This document shows positions 16,891 to 25,818 of a stretch of DNA of 48,151 nt, in pieces. Source of the stretch: an uncultured Pseudoxanthomonas sp. (GTDB lineage: Bacteria > Pseudomonadota > Gammaproteobacteria > Xanthomonadales > Xanthomonadaceae); NCBI GenBank assembly GCA_937975725.1, contig CALJUL010000120.1:1-48151 (forward strand). Direction: 5' to 3'. The stretch's first letter is position 1; the number at the start of each line of letters is the position of its first letter. The notes under the pieces were generated by a model. The model saw only the letters and a list, made by a program, of their open reading frames with translations, was not told where the DNA came from and did no database searches. The position numbers and the translations under genes were made by a program.

Positions 16891-16960
16891 AGCTCGGATA
16901 CCAGCGGCGGGGAGGGTGCAGAGGTTTGCAAGGGTCTCCCGGCCTAACACCAGGCAAGGG

Positions 16961-19672
16961 ATGGGTCTTATGCAGATGAACGAAGTGCGGGGACAGTTCT
17001 CCCGGACGTTGGCGAAGTGCTTCCTTGCGGTGGCATCGGTGGGTTGGGCCATGAGCAGCCAGGCCCAGAGCGGCCCGACCTGCCCCACGACACCACCGCC
17101 CATGGACGTGCTGGTGTTCGTGGACAACTCCGGCTCGATCAACAACACCGAGTTCGACGATGCGCAGCAGGCCATCGCCGGCATCGCCAATTCGGTGCTC
17201 AGCCGCCCCGGCTACCGCATGGCCGTAGTCAACTGGGCCTGTACGGGCGCCGACAACGCCAAGAACGGGTGCCGTATCGATCTGGCAACGGGCAGCGCCA
17301 TTGCCGGCGGCTGGTCGACCAATCCGGCGGATTTCGCCTACGCCGGCAGCAACAGCGCTTCCAACCGGGTCTGCCGCTCGTTCGGCAATTCGGGCAGCAA
17401 TCGAAGCAACTGCGGCCAAGGCAACTTCTCCGTCTTCATCAACGACGATTACGCGCAGCACGCCTTGAAGATGCTCGAGGCCGCGCTGTACAGCGGTGGC
17501 GGCACCGGCGGCAACGACGGCTATAACGCCGCCACGGCCGCGCCCAGCGCGCCGACGCAGCGGCTGATGATCATCCATTTGACCGATGGTGGTGTGGCCG
17601 TCGGCAGTCGGATCGCCGACGTCCCGAACAGCGAATCCGCGCTGGGCCGCTACTACTACAGCAACTACCTGAAGAACGAGCGCAACGCGCTGATCGTCGG
17701 CGTCGGCATCGACTACACCACCAACACTGCGGCCGCAAGGCAGGAATTGGGCGCCTTGGCCAGCAAGGGCGGCAGCAGCACCGACTACGACACCACCCAC
17801 GCGAGTGCGGCATCCACGCAGGCCTACGACACGGGCACGCCGCGCCTGGCGACGTTCGCTAACTCCTACGAGGCCACCCAGATCCTCAACGCGGCCAACA
17901 CGGCGCTTGCAGCGACGGTGCCGGCCTGCGCCATCGTGCGCAAGCAGAGCGTGGGCGGCACCGGCAGCTTCAGTTTCACCGGCGGCACCAACGGCCTGCC
18001 GTCCAGTCTGACGCTGACCACCACGGCCGTCAGCACGCCGGTCAGCTCCGCTGCCTACACGCTGACCAATTTCAATACCAATACCAGCATCCAGGAAACC
18101 ATCCCGGCCGGCTGGGAAATGAGCAGCGTGGCCTGCGTCAACGCCTCCAATGCCTCCGTTCCGGTGACCACCAACCTGACCACCGGCCAGATCACCTTGC
18201 CGGCCAGCCAGATCACCACGGGCGCGCAACTCACCTGCACCGTGACCAATACCCGGGTCTTGACGGATTTCGGTACCTGCGACGGGCGGATGTGGCTGTC
18301 GCAATCGCCTAACGCCAGCACCAACACCACCCTGTACGGCATCAACACCGGCTCGAATCCATTCACCTACTCATCGCTGGGACAGGCCTCGTTCGTGTAC
18401 AACGCGCTGGGCTACAACCCCGTCGACAACTACATGTACGGCGTTCCGACTTCCGGGGCCGGCAATCGGCTGCTGCGGATAGGAGCGAACGGCCAGGCGC
18501 AGAATCTGGGCACGGTCGCGGGATTGCCCAACCAGCAGTACAACAGCGGCACGTTCGGACCGGACGGCACTTACTACGTGAAGCGGACGGGCAGCAATAC
18601 GTTCCTCCATGCCATCGACATCGATACGCTGACCGCAACGTCCATCCCGCTGAGTGGCGCCATCGAGATTTCCGACATGGCGTTCGTGGGCAGTACCTTG
18701 TATGCCGTGGGCGACAACGGCCGCCTGTACCGCATCGACGCGTCGACGGGGGCGGTGACGCCGATCGGAACGGCCCCGGGAGGCAGTCCGCCGATACTGG
18801 GAGCGCAATTCGGAGCGCCGAACGGGCTCTTCGGCAGCGCCAACAACGGCAGCGGTTTCTATCAGATCGACTTGACCACCGGTGCGCGGACCCTGATTTC
18901 CGGTTCGCCCAGCGCGAACGTCAACGATGGCGCCAATTGCCCGACCGCCAACATCACTTTCGCGGCCGACCTGCACATCCAGAAGGATGACGGCCAAGCA
19001 GTCTATGTGCCGGGCGGGCAGGTCCAATACACCATCGTTGCGGGCAACAGCGGTCCGTTCGGCGCGACAGGAGTGACGGTGAGCGACCCGCTGCCCGCCG
19101 GCATCGCCACGGCAAGCTGGACGTGTTCGGGCGCAGGCGGCGGCGTGTGCGGAGCGGCATCGGGCACCGGTGCCATCAACGACACCGCGGTGAGCCTGCC
19201 GCCCAACGCGACCGTGACCTACCTGCTGACCATGACGGTACCGGCGGGTTACACCGGTGACCTGACCAACACCGCGACGGTGACGCCGGGACCGGCGACC
19301 AACGACACCAATATGTCCAACAACACCGCCACGGACGTGGACCAGCCGGCGGTCGTGGATCTGGCGGTGACCAAGTCGGCTTCGCCCACCACGGTGGTCA
19401 GCGGCGACGTGGTCAGCTACACCATCGTCGCCAGCAACAACGGCCCGATCGACCTGACCAACGCGCATCTGTCGGACACGCCGTCGGCCGGCCTGGATTG
19501 CACCTCGCCCAGCAGCACCGCTACCTGCACGGCCACGGGCACCGCGACCTGTCCTTCGGCCACGGTGCCGGTCAGCACCCTGCTGGGGAGCGGCATCATC
19601 ATCCCCAGCCTGCCGGTGGGTCAGCAGGTGACCGTGACCCTGCAATGCCGGGTCACCGCCAGCGGCTTGTAA
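16961..19672 (+). CDS. Secreted vWA domain protein with propeller-like region and two DUF11 repeats (copy 3 of 3)
   Basis: 903 residues from ATG 16961 (alternative ATG 16976). Same plan as copy 2: signal peptide LAKCFLAVASVGWAMSSQAQ, vWA domain with DVLVFVDNSGS, prealbumin-like module, propeller-like middle (YNPVDNYMYGVPT; GDNGRLYRIDASTG), two DUF11 domains, end VTLQCRVTASGL. The middle region differs most from copy 2, while the vWA and C-terminal parts are nearly identical. So ligand contact may vary through the middle region; that is inference. Its own leader and terminator suggest it is transcribed on its own. Confidence 0.75.
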   Translation: MGLMQMNEVRGQFSRTLAKCFLAVASVGWAMSSQAQSGPTCPTTPPPMDVLVFVDNSGSINNTEFDDAQQAIAGIANSVLSRPGYRMAVVNWACTGADNAKNGCRIDLATGSAIAGGWSTNPADFAYAGSNSASNRVCRSFGNSGSNRSNCGQGNFSVFINDDYAQHALKMLEAALYSGGGTGGNDGYNAATAAPSAPTQRLMIIHLTDGGVAVGSRIADVPNSESALGRYYYSNYLKNERNALIVGVGIDYTTNTAAARQELGALASKGGSSTDYDTTHASAASTQAYDTGTPRLATFANSYEATQILNAANTALAATVPACAIVRKQSVGGTGSFSFTGGTNGLPSSLTLTTTAVSTPVSSAAYTLTNFNTNTSIQETIPAGWEMSSVACVNASNASVPVTTNLTTGQITLPASQITTGAQLTCTVTNTRVLTDFGTCDGRMWLSQSPNASTNTTLYGINTGSNPFTYSSLGQASFVYNALGYNPVDNYMYGVPTSGAGNRLLRIGANGQAQNLGTVAGLPNQQYNSGTFGPDGTYYVKRTGSNTFLHAIDIDTLTATSIPLSGAIEISDMAFVGSTLYAVGDNGRLYRIDASTGAVTPIGTAPGGSPPILGAQFGAPNGLFGSANNGSGFYQIDLTTGARTLISGSPSANVNDGANCPTANITFAADLHIQKDDGQAVYVPGGQVQYTIVAGNSGPFGATGVTVSDPLPAGIATASWTCSGAGGGVCGAASGTGAINDTAVSLPPNATVTYLLTMTVPAGYTGDLTNTATVTPGPATNDTNMSNNTATDVDQPAVVDLAVTKSASPTTVVSGDVVSYTIVASNNGPIDLTNAHLSDTPSAGLDCTSPSSTATCTATGTATCPSATVPVSTLLGSGIIIPSLPVGQQVTVTLQCRVTASGL

Positions 19673-19699
19673 CCGCCGGTAGCCACCGTCATCGGTACG

Positions 19700-19737
19700 G
19701 AGTGACGGCGCATTCGATGCGCCGTCACTCGTTTGGG
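19700..19737 (+). terminator. Rho-independent terminator after vWA copy 3
   Basis: Stem 19700-19713 pairs with 19717-19730 around a TCG loop, the same 14-bp arms as at 16693-16723, followed by GTTTGG. Confidence 0.85.
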
Positions 19738-19839
19738 CGGGCTGGAATGCGGGTGGTTGCCTGAGTGGGGTGGATTCCGGCTCCATCAAGCGCAATGCAG
19801 CGAAACGCAAGCGCGGCGATGCCCCCGCGGCCGCGCGCC

Positions 19840-22721
19840 TCAGTATTCCCGGAAGTGACCCTTGGTCTTCAGGTTCTGGATGGCGCGCGCGGTGGAGAGC
19901 ACTAGGCGGTGGTCGGGCGGATAGGTCTCGGAGAGGATGGCGAGCGATTCTTCCAGTAGCTGCTGGGCGTGCGCCTTGTCGCCTTTTTCCACTGCGACCG
20001 CGGCGCGGAGCATCAGTGCCGCGTTCAGGCGGATGTGGGCGTTGGGCTTGGGCAGTTGCGGGCGGTTCCGCTTTTCCACCATTTCGGTGAGGCTTTCCGC
20101 TTCGTCCAGTTTCCCTTTCTCGATCAACAGATTGGCGAGGATGAGCTGGTTGTTTTGAGGAAAGTGTGCGTGGGCGGATAGTGCTCCGACAGGAAGGCGG
20201 CGTTCTGCTTGAGCAGGGTTTCCGCGCGGGCATCGTCCTCCACCGAGGGGGAATCGACCATCAGGCGGGCCAGGTAGACCCGCGCCATCGGCGGCGGCGG
20301 CAGTTCCTGCCGCATCGAGACGGCCAGCACGCTTTCCAGCAGTTCGCGCGATTCGCGCAGGTACAGGGTCCGGTCCAGCGTCGGCACGCCGCGCGGCGAC
20401 TGCGTCAGGTAGTTGGCCAACTGCGAGCGGGCGCTGAGCACGGCATCGTGCCCGGGCGGGTAGTGGTGTTCCAGGATGGACAGCGCGTGCCGGGTGATGG
20501 TGATCAGTTCTTCCCACTGCCGGCCTTCGAAGCGCAGCAGCGCGGAGTGGGAGAAGAGCGCTTCGCCGTAGGCGGGGTGGTCCTCGCCGTAGGCGGCCAG
20601 CACCAGGGCTTCGCCTTGTTCGATCGCTTCGCGGCAGCCCGGCAGGTCGCCGGTGAGGCAGCGCGCATCGCCTAGCGCGATCAGCGCCCTGCCGGTCTTG
20701 GGATGGTGCGGGCCGAGCAGTTGCAGGGTGTGCTGCCACTGCGCCTGGGCGAACGGTATGGCTTCCTCGAAACGCTCCTGCCGCAGCAGGCTGGTGGCGA
20801 GGGCGCGCTCGGCGTCCGCTGCCAGCAGCGGGTACGCGGGCGTGGCCGTCTCGATGGCCCGGCGCAGGTCGGTGTCGGCGGGGGCGAAATCCTGCAAGCG
20901 CATCCGCCACTGCCCGCGCAGCGTGAGCAGAGCGATGGTGTCGGCCGGATCGCCTCCGTGCTGCGCCGCGGCCAGTGCCAGGGTGCGGTCGAGCGTGCCC
21001 AGCGCCGTCTGCCGTTGCGTGAGGTTCCATTGCGCTTCCGCCATCCCGGTGAGCAGTTGCAGGCGCACGCGCGAAGGCGCGGTGTCGGGAGCGTCGCCCA
21101 GTTTCGCCAGTGCGGCTTGCGCGGTGGCGAGGGCGTCGGCGGGCTTGCCGGCCAGGTTCTGCATGGCCGCGCGCGTGGCCTGCAGTTCCAGCGCGGTGTC
21201 CGCATCGGTGCCGGGCAGGCGCGCCGCTTCGTCGGCCAGCGCCTGCGCCTGCTTGTAGTCGCCGATCACGGCGTGGTTGCGCGCCAGCATCAGCAGGCCG
21301 CGGGAGAGCACGCGCGGATATTCGTCCAGCGACAGCGAGCGCACCTGGGCTTCGGTCTGCGCCAGCAAGGTGTGCGACGAGAACGTCTGCTGGCCCAGCC
21401 CGGACAGAGTGGCGTTGCCCAGGGTCTGTTCGAAGATGGACGACAGCGCGCCGTAGGACTCGGCTTCCCGCAGCGCCTTCTGTGATTGCAGATAGGCCGC
21501 GGTGGCGCCGGCGCCCAGCGTGGCGACGACCAGCGCGGCCAGCCCGCAGGCGACCCGGTGGCGGCGGATGAAGGTGGCCGCGCGGTAGCCGGGGCGGCCT
21601 TCGCGCGCCTGCACCGGCTGCGTGTGCAGCCAGCGTTGCAGTTCCTCGCGCAGTTCGGCGGCCGAAGCGTAGCGCCGGGCGGGGTCGGGTGCGCAGCAGC
21701 GTGCCAGGATGGCGTCCAGGTCGCCCTTGAGCTGGCGCGCCAGGGCGTGGCCGTTGCGCGCGCCGCGCGCCTGCGCCATGGCCGGCGTTGCTTCGCGCGC
21801 CAGCCGCGAGGCCGGCTCGGCATTGGCGCCGTTGGCGCCCGCGCCCAGCCGATGCGCGCCGGAGGACAGCGGCAGGCGCCCGCACAGCAACTGGTAGAGC
21901 ACTGCGCCCAGCGAATAGACGTCCAGCGCCATGGTCGGCCGGTCCGGCGACAGCGATTCCGGGGCGGCGTAGCCGTGCGACACGGCGATGCGGCGCAGCG
22001 GCCGGTCGCCGGCCAGGGTGGCGGCCAGTCCGAAGTCCACCACTTGTATCTGGCCCTCCAGGGTCACCAGCAGGTTGGATGGCTTGATGTCCTGGTGCAG
22101 TACCGTGCGCTGGTGCGCGTAGGCCAGCGCGTCGCAGGCCTGCAGCATCAGTTCGACCCGTTGCCGGATGTCGCAGCGGCGGTGGTCGCACCACTGGTCG
22201 ATGGTCTCGCCTTCGACGTAGCGCATGGCGAACCAGGGCGAGCCATGGGCGTCGATGCCGCCGTCCAGCAGGGGCGCGATGCCGGGATGGTCCAGTTGCG
22301 CCAGGGTGTTGCGCTCGTTGAGGAAGGCGTCCACCAGCGAGGGCGAGGTCAGTTCCAGGCGGATGCATTTGAGCGCCACGCGCTGCTGGTACTGGCCGTC
22401 GTCGCGGTGGGCCTCGTAGACGGTGCCCATGCCGCCGACGCCGAGCACGGCGGTGATGTGCCAGGGGCCGACATGGCTGCCCAGGCGCAGGTCCTGGACG
22501 GAAGTGGGCGTGTGGGAGATGCGTTCCAGCAGGGCGTCCGGCGGCGGGCGGTCCACCGGCTGGGTGTCCGCATCGGCGGTCAGCATGGCGGTCAGGGCGA
22601 GGTGGACCTCGGGTTCCTTGTCGCGCAGGCGGTCGAGCGCCTGCGCCCGCTCGCCCGCCTCCAGCAGCACGTAGTCCTCGAACAGCGCCAGCGCCCGGAG
22701 TTTGGCGGTGTTGGTGGTCAT
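19840..22721 (-). pseudogene. Ser/Thr protein kinase with TPR-like region, frameshifted near the 3' end
   Basis: From ATG 22721 (MTTNTAKLRALALFEDYV) a kinase domain runs to ~residue 360: glycine loop GVGGMGTVY (94-102), Lys118 in ALKCI, HQDIKPSNLL (209-218) and VDFGLAA (228-234), so catalysis is probably intact. A membrane helix follows (~390-411, ACGLAALVVATLGAGATAAY), then a large TPR-like region. At 20159-20163 the frame breaks: the read frame runs THTFLKTT and soon stops, while the next frame carries on with FPQNNQLILANLLIEKG to a natural end at 19840. One missing A in the AAA run at 20161-20163 explains this. It may be a real mutation or a sequencing error. It is a paralogue of the kinase at 25819-28422 but has no sigma factor beside it. 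Confidence 0.8.
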
Positions 22722-22986
22722 GGCATGAGGCCCCCCCGAGGTGCAGGAAGAAGGCCGCACCGGAACCGTTGCTGGCGAGCGTGCTCCTTCGTGGCGGCGT
22801 GTCCCCGTCCTGCACGGAAGGAAGCGTTCGGCGCCCTCTTGTACTCCATATCGGGCGCGGCTGTGAACGTCTTGAGCCTGCTCATCTCACATTTGTCGAC
22901 GAAAGGCAGGCCCGCGTTCCACGGCCGATGCAGTGTTCCACGGATAGGGTCGATCATGGCTGCTGCGTTGCAGCATAATTCTGTAC

Positions 22987-24231
22987 ATGACCGTCCCTCT
23001 TTCTCCTTCCGTCGCTCCGGCCGGCCACGCCCTCTCGGCGCGGCAGGTAAGCCTGATCCTGTTTGCCCTCACCTTGGGCGGTTTCGCCATCGGCACCAGC
23101 GAGTTCGCCAGCATGGGACTGATGCCCAACATGGTGGCGTCGCTGGGGGTGACCGAGCCGCAGGTGGGACACCTGATCAGCGCCTATGCGCTGGGCGTGG
23201 TGGCGGGCGCGCCGGTGCTGGCGATCCTCGGCGCCGGCTGGAGCCGCAAGACGCTGCTGCTGGCGCTGATGGCGTTCTACGCGCTGGGCAACCTGGCCAG
23301 CGCGCTGGGGCCGGACTACCACAGCCTGCTGTTGTTCCGCTTCGTCGCCGGCCTGCCGCACGGGGCGTACTTCGGCGTGGCCGCGCTGACCGCGGTGGCG
23401 ATCAGCCCGCCGCACCGGCGCGGCCATGCGGTCAGCCTGGTCATGCTGGGCCTGACCCTGGCGATCCTGCTGGGCAATCCGCTGGCGACCTGGGTGGGGC
23501 AGATGATCGACTGGCGCTGGGTGTTCGCGGCGGTGGCGGCGATCGCGCTGGCCACGGCGGCGCTGCTGGCGGTCTGGCTGCCGGCGCACGTGGACGGACC
23601 GAAGTCCAGGCCACTGGACGAGCTGCGCGCCTTCCACCGGCTGCCGGTGTGGCAGGCGCTGGGCATCGGCGCGATCGGCTTCGCGGGCATGTTCTGCGTC
23701 TTCAGCTATCTGGCGCCGACCATGCTGGAAGTGACGCGGGTGTCGCCGGCGTGGATTCCGCTGGGACTGGCCGGGTTCGGCGTGGGCGGGGTGATCGGCA
23801 ATTTCGCCGGCGGCTGGCTGTTCGACCGCTTCGGGCTGCGCGGCGTGCCGCTGGTGCTGGGCTGGGCCATCGCCATGCTTTTGCTGTTCCCACTGATGGC
23901 CGGCTCGCTGCCGACGCTGCTGCTGGCGACGGTCGCCATCGGCCTGATGGGCGCGTTGGGGCCGATCCTGCAATCGCATCTGATGGACGTGGCCGGCGAT
24001 GCGCAGACGCTCGCGGCGGCTTCGCACCACGCGGCCTTCAACACCGCCAACGCACTCGGCCCCTGGCTGGGCGGCATGGCGATCACCGCCGGCTACGGCT
24101 GGACTTCGACCGGCTGGGTCGGCGCGGCCACCGCCGCGGGCGGCCTGCTGGTCTACCTGTGGGCGCGCAGGACCCTGCAAGGGCGTGCGCGTGCGCGAAG
24201 CGCGGCGGTGGCCTGCGAATCCCGGTGCTGA
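22987..24231 (+). CDS. MFS transporter, DHA1-like drug or sugar efflux permease
   Basis: 414 residues with about 12 hydrophobic segments. It starts with LILFALTLGGFAIGTSEFAS and carries a MFS loop region after helix 2 (AGWSRKTLLLALMAFYALG), matching AraJ/YdhP-type efflux permeases of the DHA1 family. The substrate cannot be assigned; arabinose-efflux names on this family are historical. It is transcribed away from the frameshifted kinase gene, with 265 bases between the two starts. The start is ATG 22987 (MTVPLSPSVAPAGHALS). Confidence 0.85.
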   Translation: MTVPLSPSVAPAGHALSARQVSLILFALTLGGFAIGTSEFASMGLMPNMVASLGVTEPQVGHLISAYALGVVAGAPVLAILGAGWSRKTLLLALMAFYALGNLASALGPDYHSLLLFRFVAGLPHGAYFGVAALTAVAISPPHRRGHAVSLVMLGLTLAILLGNPLATWVGQMIDWRWVFAAVAAIALATAALLAVWLPAHVDGPKSRPLDELRAFHRLPVWQALGIGAIGFAGMFCVFSYLAPTMLEVTRVSPAWIPLGLAGFGVGGVIGNFAGGWLFDRFGLRGVPLVLGWAIAMLLLFPLMAGSLPTLLLATVAIGLMGALGPILQSHLMDVAGDAQTLAAASHHAAFNTANALGPWLGGMAITAGYGWTSTGWVGAATAAGGLLVYLWARRTLQGRARARSAAVACESRC

Positions 24232-24247
24232 TGCGCGGCGCGGCGCC

Positions 24248-24670
24248 TCAATCGTCGGCGCGCCGATAGACCGCCACGTTGTAGTACTCGCGGCCGTCGC
24301 TCAGCCGGCCGCGCACGCGCACGGCCAGGGTGTCGGCGTCCAGCAGTTCGCGTTCGGTGCGTTGCAGCGGCGCGCCGGCATGCCAGGTGGTGGAATGCAG
24401 TTGCGTGGGCGAGACCTTCTCGAAGCTGAGTTCGTCGGCCAGCACATTGCCGCGGCACGGGTAGGGCTTGCCGTCGGTGCGCGCTTCCACGGTCATGCGG
24501 TAGCGCTCGCCGCCGGCGCTGAGCCAGGTCGCGGCGATGGACAGCATGCCGTCGTCGTCCTGTTCGACGCGGCAGCGTCCGCTGCGCGGCGGGCGCCCCA
24601 ACTGGTAATCGCATTGTTCCGGCACCAGCCGCCACTTGCCGGGGAACCCCAGCGCCTTTTCCACGTTCAT
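24248..24670 (-). CDS. Unknown small cytoplasmic protein
   Basis: 140 residues from ATG 24670, which has GGAGGA just upstream. Sequence MNVEKALGFPGKWRLVPEQCDYQLGRPPRSG and the repeated beta pattern (SIAATWLSAGGERYRMTVEA; DTLAVRVRGRLSDGREYY) suggest a lipocalin-like or small beta-barrel fold. No signal peptide is seen. I do not recognise the family. It converges on the MFS gene (17 bases between stops) and lies downstream of the MscS gene on the same strand. Confidence 0.6.
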   Translation of the reverse strand: MNVEKALGFPGKWRLVPEQCDYQLGRPPRSGRCRVEQDDDGMLSIAATWLSAGGERYRMTVEARTDGKPYPCRGNVLADELSFEKVSPTQLHSTTWHAGAPLQRTERELLDADTLAVRVRGRLSDGREYYNVAVYRRADD

Positions 24671-24849
24671 GCATCCTCCGCGCAGCGTATCGCGCGGCAG
24701 GATGCTAGCGGCCGCGCCCCGGCGCGCCTGCTGCCTGCGTCGCAGTTTTCCGCGCCGGGCGCCGGGAGGTGCGCGTGCTGTGGCGGGGCGCATGGCGCAG
24801 ATACGATCCGCGTCACATCCCTGTCTCACGTTTGTTCGGGGCGGCGCCG

Positions 24850-25416
24850 CTATTCGGGCGCGGACGCGGCCGGCGGTGCGCCGCTGCGCCAGCGCCGGGT
24901 GGTGCGCTGGAAGAACTGGCTGTTGGGAATCTGCAGCACGGTGTCGCCGCGCGCGGGGTCTTCCTCCAGCAGCGTGGTGTAGAGCAGGTTGATGTCGATG
25001 ACGCGGCCGCGCAGGCCGGGCTTGTCGCCGTTCTCCAGCACTTCGATATGGTCGTGTACGCGAAATGGGCGCGTAGTCAGGATCAGCACGCTGCAGAAGA
25101 TGTTGGACAGCACGCTCCAGGCCGCGAAGAATGCCACTGCCGCGACCGCGGTGAAGCCGGTGAGCGCGGTCCACAGCACGCTGCTCGACACGCCCAGGCG
25201 GCCCAGCGCGGCCATGAAGGCGGAGGCGTACACCACCACGCCCAGCAGGCGGCGCGCGCTGACGGCGACCTGCGCCGGCAGGTGGTACTGGTTGCAGATG
25301 CGGCGCACCACCAGCCGCAGCAGGCGCAGCAGCAGCCATGCGGCCAGCAGGATCGCGATGGCCTGGGCCATCGGCACGGCCGTAGCGATGGCATCGTCCA
25401 TCCAGCCGGGCTTCAT
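24850..25416 (-). CDS. MscS-type small-conductance mechanosensitive channel
   Basis: 188 residues. Two or three membrane helices (AQAIAILLAAWLLLRLLRLV; GVVVYASAFMAALGRLGV; pore-lining FTAVAAVAFFAAWSVLSNIF) are followed by the beta domain (RPFRVHDHIEV, GLRGRVIDINLLYTTL, IPNSQFF) typical of MscS. It is short: the usual C-terminal alpha/beta domain is missing or reduced, as in the small MscS members. It would open under membrane tension and release solutes in osmotic downshock. The start ATG 25416 has no strong ribosome site. Confidence 0.85.
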   Translation of the reverse strand: MKPGWMDDAIATAVPMAQAIAILLAAWLLLRLLRLVVRRICNQYHLPAQVAVSARRLLGVVVYASAFMAALGRLGVSSSVLWTALTGFTAVAAVAFFAAWSVLSNIFCSVLILTTRPFRVHDHIEVLENGDKPGLRGRVIDINLLYTTLLEEDPARGDTVLQIPNSQFFQRTTRRWRSGAPPAASAPE

Positions 25417-25818
25417 CGGTTCGGCCTCGCGCGGAGGAAGGCGGGAATTCTCGGCGCGACGCAGGCGGAGCGGAAGACGGTCGTCATGCGGACAGGGTGA
25501 CGATGGCGCCGGGAGCGGTCAACCGGCTGCGCGCGGGGCGCCTTCCGCGGTTGGGCGGCAAGCGGGGCAGATGAAGGCGGTTTTCAGGGTTATCGAAGCC
25601 GCTACTGCTGAAGGTCGGGGCTAGGTCGGCCTGCTGTCGCCGGTGCGCATGCCCGCGTGCCGGCATCATGCCGGCCTCGTCCTGCGCACGCATGCGCACT
25701 GCGCCGTGGATGCAGCGTCGGCGTGCTGCCGGATGGAGGAGGAAGCGCCCGCGTACATGGAGTCCACGAGCGGAGGATGCCGCCGGACCCGGCGGCAGGC
25801 GCGTCGCGAAACGCGGCT
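25417..25818. other. Gene-free stretch
   Basis: About 400 bases between the MscS start and the kinase stop. The open frames are short and Arg/Ala/Pro-rich, as expected by chance at this GC content. I see no terminator, tRNA or clear repeat. Confidence 0.4.

Noticed and set aside
20159..20163. Programmed frameshift in the kinase gene
   Set aside because: The site lacks a standard slippery heptamer in phase; a simple one-base loss explains it better.
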